Of a DNA stretch of 64,000 nt, positions 18,504 through 25,437 are shown one piece after another. The notes beneath the pieces are model-generated. The model searched no databases. It saw nothing but the letters and a program-made list of their open reading frames with translations, and had not been told where the DNA came from. The translations under genes and the position numbers were made by a program. Origin of the DNA: CBDDCA01 sp965218205 (GTDB taxonomy: Bacteria > Spirochaetota > Spirochaetia > WTKD01 > G963693115); contig OZ244590.1 in the NCBI GenBank assembly GCA_965218205.1, positions 248,001 through 312,000 on the forward strand, given 5' to 3'. How positions within the stretch are numbered: the first letter of the stretch is position 1; each line of letters opens with the position of its first letter.

Positions 18504-19177
18504 AAGTACAGTATAATCCCAATAATGTATATTCAAGTGAGCGAGATATTAAGCAAGGAGATATAACATTAGCGAAAGGGCTAACACTAAACACAAAAAT
18601 GCAAATGGATGGTTTAGCGCTCCTTTCTCAGTTGGATAGTAATACATTCCCAGTAGTATTTTTTGATCCTCAGTATAGAGGAATCTTAGATAAGCAAGGA
18701 TATGGAAATGAGGGGGAACGGCAAAAGGCGAGAGCTATTTTGCCACAGATGACGAATAAAATAATAGACAAGTTTATAAAAGAGATAGATAGAGTATTGC
18801 ATCCTATGGGGCATTGTTTTTTATGGGTAGATAAATTTATTTTGTGTAATGGTATTAGTAATTGGTTAGCAGGAACTCGTTTAGAGATAGTGGATCTTAT
18901 AACATGGAATAAACAAAGAATAGGGATGGGGTACAGAACAAGGCGAGTATCAGAATATGTATATGTTATTCAGAAAGCCCCTAAAAGAGCAAAGGGAGTA
19001 TGGACTGTTCATACTATAAGAGATGTATGGGATGAGAAAGTAGAGAGAAATCATGCTCATAACAAGCCAATAGAGCTACAAAAAGCATTGATTGAAGCAG
19101 TAACAAATGAGGATGATATAGTAATAGACCCTGCAAGTGGTAGTTTTTCTGTATTTGAAGTGGAAATTATATACTAA
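18500..19177 (+). CDS. Site-specific DNA methyltransferase, short C-terminus
   Basis: 225 aa protein of the beta-class N6-adenine/N4-cytosine methyltransferases. Motif IV appears as DPQY at residues 56-59 (usually DPPY). A HNKPIELQKALIEAV segment precedes motif I, DIVIDPASGSFSVFE, at the C-terminus. The protein stops directly after motif I (SVFEVEIIY), so the usual closing ..R.FIGCD strand is missing, which suggests truncation. It overlaps pgi by 4 nt and borders the Cas13 locus. No cognate restriction enzyme is nearby, so it may be an orphan or inactive. Target sequence is unknown. Confidence 0.75.
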   Translation: MKVQYNPNNVYSSERDIKQGDITLAKGLTLNTKMQMDGLALLSQLDSNTFPVVFFDPQYRGILDKQGYGNEGERQKARAILPQMTNKIIDKFIKEIDRVLHPMGHCFLWVDKFILCNGISNWLAGTRLEIVDLITWNKQRIGMGYRTRRVSEYVYVIQKAPKRAKGVWTVHTIRDVWDEKVERNHAHNKPIELQKALIEAVTNEDDIVIDPASGSFSVFEVEIIY

Positions 19178-19279
19178 ATACACACTATATGTAGTAGCTA
19201 ATAAAAAATATGTTTTTTTATGTTTCTTGTTCTTTGTCGCATTTAATCCTTGAATTTGTGAAATTTCTAAAAAATATGC

Positions 19280-19316
19280 TTGATTATTTAACTAATAGGA
19301 GTATATAATACTAAGT
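19280..19316 (+). promoter_or_regulatory. Promoter of upstream Cas13 gene, leaderless
   Basis: TTGATT (19280-19285) and TATAAT (19304-19309) are 18 bp apart, and the ATG follows 7 nt later at 19317. The expected transcription start coincides with the start codon. There is no Shine-Dalgarno. The same block, nearly base for base, precedes the downstream Cas13 gene. Confidence 0.75.
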
Positions 19317-21896
19317 ATGAATCATAACAATAATAAAAATAACAACAAGCAACATACAAATACTCCACCACACTCTAATACTACTTACAGTACCGAAATA
19401 GAGAATGATACTCTACGCTTTTGGGAGAGAGCGGTATTAGTTATAGAGGCAGTTCATATAGCAGAGAATAAAGCAAATATTTCATTTCAGGATTTTAAGG
19501 CATCATCAAATAGATTGTATAAACATATAAGGCAATCTATTTTACAAAAAGAGGATATAAAAAAACCTGATGAAGTCGATGAAAAAATAAAGGAAGTGTA
19601 TAATGCACTTGCTAAGTTGTATGGAGATATGAGAAATTATCTATCTATTCTTTCTCATGAAAATATTTCTATAGCAGAAAATATCCAAGCAATAGTATAT
19701 AGTTGTTATCGTGTTGCTATATGTCAATACAAGCAACAAAACTCTCCTCATTTTTTGAATGAAAAAAAGTTTTTTAAGAATAATCATTTTACTTTGCTAG
19801 GTCTTCTCTGTTTTTTATGTATGGGCTTAGAAAGAGACAGAGCCTATGCTCTTTGCAATAGATTTGCATTTGCAAATAAACAAAAAACAGAGAATCAAGA
19901 TGTGTTTGATGCTATTATGGCAGTTATTAAATGCTATGGAAGGAAAAAAAGCGATAAAATAAAAGCCCACAAGCAAGCAGGCAAGGAATACCAACCTCAT
20001 ATTCAAGATGAAAAAAAAAGAGAGGATGAAGAACAGGAGAGAGCATGGAATCTCATATGTGAGATTACAGATTATATTACCAAGCCCATTGAAGGAAGTC
20101 CTAACTATACAAAAGAAGAATATAAGAATAATAAAAGATCCTTAAACCCTTATATAGTGGATAATTTTATTATATGGTGGATTACACTTGAATCTAAGAT
20201 AAAAGATTTGGAATTTGCTACAACAGGAATACAAGAAAATAAAAAGAAAAAAAATATCAATATTCCTGTATTTGATTCTAATAATGGTAATTATTTTAGG
20301 CTAAATGATCAGTACTGGTGCAGAGTGAGGAAAAAAGATACAGGACAATGGATAGAGTTTAGAATGCATAGAACGCATGTACTACGGCTTGCAAAGATGA
20401 TATTAAAAGGAAACAAGGAGGGATATATTGTAACATCTATTTTTGGGAATATTGGGCAGATGCAGGGAATGAATGATAAAAACCCGAATATCAGAAACAG
20501 TCTTCCACGTTGTATGAGGAATGACTATACGCCAGCTACTATAGAAGAAAAGATTGCATATAGACATAAGCAGTATGAGAAAGTACATGAGATAGATGAA
20601 AGAATATATCCATCAGCACAAGTGCAGTTTATACTATGGGCTTTGCAAGGAGTATTAAAAGAGACAGGAGAAAATGATCCTCCTTTATATCTATTAGAAT
20701 ATCAAAAAATAAGTGCAATGATGCATTTCTATACTGTCAATTTTGTACAGCAGTTTAGAGAAAAAGTATGCAATGCTCTCCCAGAAAGATATGCCTATTG
20801 TGAAAAGTATATAAAGCCATCTCTTAATCAAACACTTGATTGCATAGTACAGAATGTAACAAAGGCACTGGAGCAGGATACACAAGCACTCATTGATAGG
20901 CAAGAGTCAGTGTATAAAAAGCACAGCTTTCGCTTCAATAGACCACAGAAAGACAAGCATCCACTAAAAGAAACACATAAAAATGATCTTCGTAATATTA
21001 TTTGGCTCTCAAAGCAGTGGGGTAAAGAGAAAGGGAATGAGGATTACCAGAAGTATACAAAAGATGTACAGTGGGACCATGACAATTACCATGAGAAAAT
21101 ACAGATTCTAATAGAAGGCAATGTGTATGCTATTGATGATAAGGAAGAGAGGCGACAGGTGTACAATGCTGCCGATTACTACGCGAAGGATAGGTTACTA
21201 CTGGAAATTGCAGTAGATCTTATGAATTCAGAATTTTCTTATGAGAGTAAAATAAATAAGGACAGTGAGTTTAGTATTGGAATAGCACCAAATATTCAGA
21301 AAGTAAAGGAATTAGAAGTTATTATAAAAGGGAGTATCAGAGGAGAATCTAAAGAATTTCGCATTCCTATTCGTTATCTTACTAAGCTGAGCTATGTATT
21401 CTATAAGAAAAATCTTATGGATGGAATATACGCAGTACAATCACGTTTTGATAAGGAAAAAGAACAGAATGAGAATTATATGGAATATTTCATGCAGAAT
21501 ATTATGCCTGAATTTAGACGTTTTGGTATTGAAGCATTAAAAGTAATATTTGATATTGAAAGTATAGTACTCAGAAATATGGATAGGAGTATAAAGGAAA
21601 AAGCGTTTAGTAAATATGAGTATAAATATATTAGTTTTCGATATGTCTTAGATCTGCTTAAACATGACGATAAAGGGAAATTGAAGGATATACGTAATTA
21701 TATTCTTCATGAAGGAATAAAAGATATTTTTGAGAAAAAGGATGAGTATATTCGTGTTATTGATGCGATAGCAAAAGAATTACGTATAAAAAATGATCTG
21801 AGTACCAGACTAGAGCAAGCGGGAGAACGCAGAAAAGAACAGCGTAGAGAAAGAATAAAAAAATACCAAATGAGTAAAAAAAATACTGATAATTAG
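19317..21896 (+). CDS. cas13: Cas13b-like type VI effector, copy A, HEPN1 motif mutated
   Basis: 859 aa RNA-guided RNase-type protein. The layout is an Asn-rich N-tail (1-25), HEPN1 near 30-125, a long basic middle and HEPN2 near 740-830. HEPN2 has an intact RX4H motif, R793-N-Y-I-L-H798. HEPN1 reads R106-N-Y-L-S-I111, so the catalytic His is Ile (codon att at 19647), while the downstream paralogue has cat there. HEPN domains at both ends and an adjacent CRISPR array point to the Cas13b/Cas13bt lineage. Cas13 needs both HEPN sites, so this copy is predicted to be nuclease-dead yet possibly crRNA-binding. The assignment rests on motifs and context, not on a homology search. Confidence 0.82.
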   Translation: MNHNNNKNNNKQHTNTPPHSNTTYSTEIENDTLRFWERAVLVIEAVHIAENKANISFQDFKASSNRLYKHIRQSILQKEDIKKPDEVDEKIKEVYNALAKLYGDMRNYLSILSHENISIAENIQAIVYSCYRVAICQYKQQNSPHFLNEKKFFKNNHFTLLGLLCFLCMGLERDRAYALCNRFAFANKQKTENQDVFDAIMAVIKCYGRKKSDKIKAHKQAGKEYQPHIQDEKKREDEEQERAWNLICEITDYITKPIEGSPNYTKEEYKNNKRSLNPYIVDNFIIWWITLESKIKDLEFATTGIQENKKKKNINIPVFDSNNGNYFRLNDQYWCRVRKKDTGQWIEFRMHRTHVLRLAKMILKGNKEGYIVTSIFGNIGQMQGMNDKNPNIRNSLPRCMRNDYTPATIEEKIAYRHKQYEKVHEIDERIYPSAQVQFILWALQGVLKETGENDPPLYLLEYQKISAMMHFYTVNFVQQFREKVCNALPERYAYCEKYIKPSLNQTLDCIVQNVTKALEQDTQALIDRQESVYKKHSFRFNRPQKDKHPLKETHKNDLRNIIWLSKQWGKEKGNEDYQKYTKDVQWDHDNYHEKIQILIEGNVYAIDDKEERRQVYNAADYYAKDRLLLEIAVDLMNSEFSYESKINKDSEFSIGIAPNIQKVKELEVIIKGSIRGESKEFRIPIRYLTKLSYVFYKKNLMDGIYAVQSRFDKEKEQNENYMEYFMQNIMPEFRRFGIEALKVIFDIESIVLRNMDRSIKEKAFSKYEYKYISFRYVLDLLKHDDKGKLKDIRNYILHEGIKDIFEKKDEYIRVIDAIAKELRIKNDLSTRLEQAGERRKEQRRERIKKYQMSKKNTDN

Positions 21897-21932
21897 CAAT
21901 TTTTCTTACTGTTTTATGATATAATTATATAT
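21897..21932 (+). promoter_or_regulatory. Copy of the CRISPR leader promoter after Cas13 copy A
   Basis: The 29 nt at 21897-21925 match the leader of the main array (25378-25406) with one difference and include TTACTGTTTTATGATATAAT. TGATATAAT is an extended -10 box. It begins directly after the copy A stop codon. It should start a transcript near 21932 that runs into the decayed repeats. Confidence 0.65.
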
Positions 21933-21958
21933 ATAGTAGTTGTACTTTAGCTGAAGCT

Positions 21959-22164
21959 AATATAGATAGCTAAACATAAACACAAGCATACTTTAATACT
22001 TTGTATATAAAGTTGAATAATTTTTATCAGCATATGAGTATTAAAGTGTATTTGTGTTTAAGGGTGTAGATAGCTGATGATTTCAGTGTAAGCACAATTT
22101 GCATTATTCTGCAAAATTTTGTTTGTATGGTGCATATAGCTACAAGCTTCAGCATAGGTACAAC
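21959..22164 (+). CRISPR. Decayed CRISPR mini-array between the two Cas13 genes
   Basis: Two degenerate repeats lie exactly 66 bp apart, the period of the main array. 22063-22098 matches the 36-nt consensus at 33 positions (changes include GATAGC and TGTAAGCACAAT). 22129-22164 matches at about 24 of 36, keeping GGTG, AGCT, TTCAGC and the ACAAC end. A third, more damaged trace with an internal deletion is at about 21959-21986 (TATAGATAGCT then AAACACAAG). The 30-nt spacer at 22099-22128 contains a TTTGCA/TGCAAA hairpin. With the leader copy upstream this is best read as the collapsed array of a duplicated Cas13 unit. Confidence 0.72.
21978..22059. repeat. Long imperfect inverted repeat
   Basis: The arm 21978-22000 and the reverse complement of 22037-22059 match at 20 of 23 positions, including a perfect 11-bp core ACTTTAATACT/AGTATTAAAGT, around a 36-nt loop. 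It sits between the leader-like promoter and the first clear degenerate repeat, so any transcript there would fold into a large stem-loop. Confidence 0.6.
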
Positions 22165-22326
22165 AATATTTTTAATGCTTTTTTTTGTAAAAATGAGAAG
22201 TGTTTTCTTAGTGAATATCTTATATCCCATTATTACTGGGAGCGTATACCTCAATTACAACTTTTGTTTTTATTGTGACTCTCTGTTATATGCAATGCTT
22301 AAAAGTACAAAAATTTAAAAATATGC

Positions 22327-22362
22327 TTGATTATTTAACTAATAGCAGTATATAATATAAGT
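22327..22362 (+). promoter_or_regulatory. Promoter of downstream Cas13 gene, leaderless
   Basis: TTGATT (22327-22332) and TATAAT (22351-22356) are 18 bp apart, and the ATG is 6 nt later at 22363. It is nearly identical to the promoter of copy A, so the duplication included the promoter. Confidence 0.75.
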
Positions 22363-25329
22363 ATGAATAATAACAATAATAAAAATAACAACAAGCAACA
22401 TACAAATACTCCATCACCCTCTAATACTACTTACAGTACCGAAATAGAGAGTGATACCCTACGCTTCTGGGAAAGAGCAGTATTGGCTATAGAAGCAGAG
22501 CATATATCAGAGAATAAAGCAAATATTTCATTTGAGGATTTTAAGGCATCATCAAATAGATTGTATAAACATATAAGGCGATCTATTTTCCCGAAAGAAG
22601 ATACATTAAAAACTACTGATGAAGTCGATAAAAAAGTAGAGGAAGTGTATAATGCACTTACTAAGTTATATGGAGATATGAGAAATTTTCTATCTCATCT
22701 TTCTCATGAAAATATTTCTATAGCGGAAAATATCCAAGCAATAGTATACAGTTGTTATCGTGTTGCTATATGTCAATACAAGCAACAAAACTCTCCTCAT
22801 TTTTTGAATGAAAAAAAGTTTTTTAAAAAAAATTGTGTTACTAAGGAAAATTGTGTTACTAAGGAAAATCATTTTACTTTGCTAGGACTTCTCTGTTTTT
22901 TATGTATGGGCTTAGAAAGAGACAGAGCATATGCTCTTTGCAATAGATTTGCATTTGCAAATAAAGAAAAAACAGAGAATCAAGATGTGTTTGATGCTAT
23001 CATGGCAGTCATTAAATGCTATGGAAGGAAAAAAAGCGATAAAATAAAAGCCCACAAGCAAGCAGGCAAGGAATACCAACCTCATATTCAAGATGAAGAA
23101 AAAAGAAAGGATGAAGAACAGGAGAGAGCATGGAATCTCATATGTGAGATTACAGATTATATTAATAAGCCTATTGAAGGAAGTCCTAACTATATAAAAG
23201 AAGAGTATAAGAATAATAAAAGATCCTTAAACCCTTATATAGTGGATAACTTGATTATACGATGGATTACACTTGAGTCTAAGATAAAAAATTTGGAATT
23301 TGCCACAACAGGAACACAGGAAAATAAAAAGAAAAAAAATATCAATATTCCTGTATTTGATTCTAAGAATGATAATGCTAATAATAGTAATTATTTTAGA
23401 CTAGGCGATCATTACTGGTGCAGAGTGAGGAAAAAAGATGCAGATCCATGGATAAATTTTAAGATGCATAGGATGCTCATACTACGGCTTGCAAAGATGA
23501 TATTAAAAGGAAACAAAGGGGAGGCAGCTATTGTAACATCTATTGTTGGGAATATTGAGCAGATGCAGAGTACGAATGATAAAAACCTGAATATTAAAAA
23601 AAGTCTTCCACGTTGTATGAAGGATTATACATCAGCTACTATAGAAGAAAAGATTGCATATAGACATAAGCAGTATGAGAAAGTACATGAGATAGATGAA
23701 AAAAAATATCCATCGACACAGGTAGGGTTTATACTATGGGCTTTGCAGGGGGTACTAAAGGAGACAGGAGAAAATGATCCTCCTTTGTATCCATTAGAAT
23801 ATCAAAAAATAAGTGCAATGATGCATTTCTATACTATCAACTTTGTACAGCAGTTTAGAGAAAAAGTATGCGATGCTCTCCCAGAAAGATATGCCTATTG
23901 TGAAAAGTATATAAAGCCATCTCTTAATCAAACACTTGATTGCATAGTACAGAATGTAACAAAGGCATTGGATCAGGATACACAAGCACTCATTGATAAA
24001 CAAGAGTCAGTGTATAAAAAGCATAGCTTTCGTTTTGATAGGCCACAGAAAGACAAGCATCCACTAAAAGAAACACTTATAAAACAAGTACAGTTTATAC
24101 TATGGGCTTTGCAAAAAGTACTGAAGAAGACAGAGGCAAATGTTCCTCTCTTAACCGATAAAGAATGTCAAGACATAAGTGCTAAGATGCTGATGCACGC
24201 CAACTCTGTACAGCAGTTTAGAGAAGAAGTATGCGATGCTCTCCCAGAAAGATATGCCTATTGTAAAAAGTATATAAAACCATCTCTCAATCAAACACTT
24301 GATTGCATAGTACAGAGTGTAAAAAAGGCACTTGAACAGAATACGTCAGCACTTATTGATAAGGAAGAAGTGGATAAAAAACTTAAAGAAATACATGCAA
24401 ATGATCATCGTAATATCGTTTGGCTCTCAAAGCAGTGGGGTAAAGAGAAAGGAAATGAGGATGACCAGAAGTATACAAAAGATATACAATGGGAATATGA
24501 TAATTATCATGGGAAAATACAGCACTTACTAGAGGGTAATAAACATGCTATTGATGATAAGGAAGAGAAGAGACAGGTGTATAATGCTGCCGATTACTAC
24601 GCGAAGGATAGGCTATTACTGGAAATTGCAGTAAATCTTATGAATACAGAATTTTCTTATAAGGATAAACAGAATAAGGATAGTGAATTTAGTCTTACAA
24701 TATCGCAAGACTTTAAGAAAGTGAAGGAATTAGAAGTTATTATAGAAGGGAGCATCGAAGGAGATATCAAAAAATTCCCCATCCCCATTCGTTATCTGTC
24801 CAAACTGAGCTATGTATTTCATAAAAGAAATCTTATCAATGGATTACACGCAGTGCAATCACGTTGTAATAAGGAAAAAGGCGAGAATTTTATGGAATAC
24901 TTTATACAGCGTATTATGCCTGAATTTCGACGTTTTGGTATTGAAGCTTTACAAGTGATATTCTATATTGAAAGTATAGTACTCAGACGTATGGATAAAG
25001 AAACAAAGGAACAAGTGCTTAAGAAAAGTGAAGAGAAAGGGTATAAACATATTAATTTTGAATGTATTATAGAGCAACTTCATTACATTATAGAGCAACT
25101 TGAACATGACGATAAAGAAAAATTGAAGGATATACGTGATAATATTCTGCATGAAAGAATAAAAGATATTTTTGAGAAAAAGGATGAGTATATTCGTGTT
25201 ATTGATGCGATAGCAAAAGAATTACGTATAAAAAATGATCTGAGTACCAGACTAAAGCAAGCGGAAGAATGCAGGAAAGAACAGCGTAGAGAAGGAATAA
25301 AAAAATACCAAATGAGTAAAAATAGATAA
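22363..25329 (+). CDS. cas13: Cas13b-like type VI effector, copy B, both HEPN motifs intact
   Basis: 988 aa paralogue of the upstream protein, nearly identical over long stretches. HEPN1 has R107-N-F-L-S-H112 followed by LSH, resembling the RNxxSH form of Cas13b. HEPN2 has R925-D-N-I-L-H930. Both RX4H sites are intact, so this is the likely active RNA-guided RNase. It is longer than copy A mainly because residues 453-546 are repeated in diverged form at 575-667. It also has two NCVTKE units near 157-168 and two IIEQL units just before HEPN2. The leader and 58-repeat array start about 50 nt after its stop. No adaptation genes or csx27/csx28 accompany it. Subtype VI-B-like is inferred. Confidence 0.88.
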   Translation: MNNNNNKNNNKQHTNTPSPSNTTYSTEIESDTLRFWERAVLAIEAEHISENKANISFEDFKASSNRLYKHIRRSIFPKEDTLKTTDEVDKKVEEVYNALTKLYGDMRNFLSHLSHENISIAENIQAIVYSCYRVAICQYKQQNSPHFLNEKKFFKKNCVTKENCVTKENHFTLLGLLCFLCMGLERDRAYALCNRFAFANKEKTENQDVFDAIMAVIKCYGRKKSDKIKAHKQAGKEYQPHIQDEEKRKDEEQERAWNLICEITDYINKPIEGSPNYIKEEYKNNKRSLNPYIVDNLIIRWITLESKIKNLEFATTGTQENKKKKNINIPVFDSKNDNANNSNYFRLGDHYWCRVRKKDADPWINFKMHRMLILRLAKMILKGNKGEAAIVTSIVGNIEQMQSTNDKNLNIKKSLPRCMKDYTSATIEEKIAYRHKQYEKVHEIDEKKYPSTQVGFILWALQGVLKETGENDPPLYPLEYQKISAMMHFYTINFVQQFREKVCDALPERYAYCEKYIKPSLNQTLDCIVQNVTKALDQDTQALIDKQESVYKKHSFRFDRPQKDKHPLKETLIKQVQFILWALQKVLKKTEANVPLLTDKECQDISAKMLMHANSVQQFREEVCDALPERYAYCKKYIKPSLNQTLDCIVQSVKKALEQNTSALIDKEEVDKKLKEIHANDHRNIVWLSKQWGKEKGNEDDQKYTKDIQWEYDNYHGKIQHLLEGNKHAIDDKEEKRQVYNAADYYAKDRLLLEIAVNLMNTEFSYKDKQNKDSEFSLTISQDFKKVKELEVIIEGSIEGDIKKFPIPIRYLSKLSYVFHKRNLINGLHAVQSRCNKEKGENFMEYFIQRIMPEFRRFGIEALQVIFYIESIVLRRMDKETKEQVLKKSEEKGYKHINFECIIEQLHYIIEQLEHDDKEKLKDIRDNILHERIKDIFEKKDEYIRVIDAIAKELRIKNDLSTRLKQAEECRKEQRREGIKKYQMSKNR
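23719..24363 (+). repeat. Internal tandem duplication in Cas13 copy B
   Basis: Two diverged copies of a unit of about 94 codons (23719-24000 and 24085-24363) have a period of 366 nt. They share FILWALQ, VQQFRE.VC, ALPERYAYC, KYIKPSLNQTLDCIVQ and ALIDK. Copy A has only one unit, nearly identical to the first unit here. The two units within copy B are clearly less alike than unit 1 is to copy A. Confidence 0.9.
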
Positions 25330-25377
25330 TTATTTGAAAAAAATGGTAAAGTGAGTGAAAAAATTATTGGTTTTTAA

Positions 25378-25437
25378 CAATTTTTCTTACTGTTTTATGG
25401 TATAATAATTTATATTGTTGTGTCTTAGTTGAGCATT
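25378..25437 (+). promoter_or_regulatory. CRISPR leader with extended -10 promoter
   Basis: TTACTGTTTTATGGTATAAT ends at 25406. TGGTATAAT is a good extended -10 element. Transcription should begin near 25413, about 25 nt ahead of the first repeat at 25438, and run on the plus strand through the array. The 29-nt core recurs after copy A. Together with degenerate repeats at the far end, this fixes the array orientation as plus. Confidence 0.72.

Noticed and set aside
22127..22318. Small plus-strand ORF between the Cas13 genes
   Set aside because: It starts inside a degenerate CRISPR repeat, is low complexity and has no ribosome site. Decayed array sequence is a better explanation.
19178..25400. 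Cas13 pair as a composite transposon
   Set aside because: No transposase, terminal inverted repeat or target-site duplication was seen. The direct repeats are explained by tandem duplication of promoter-cas13-leader.
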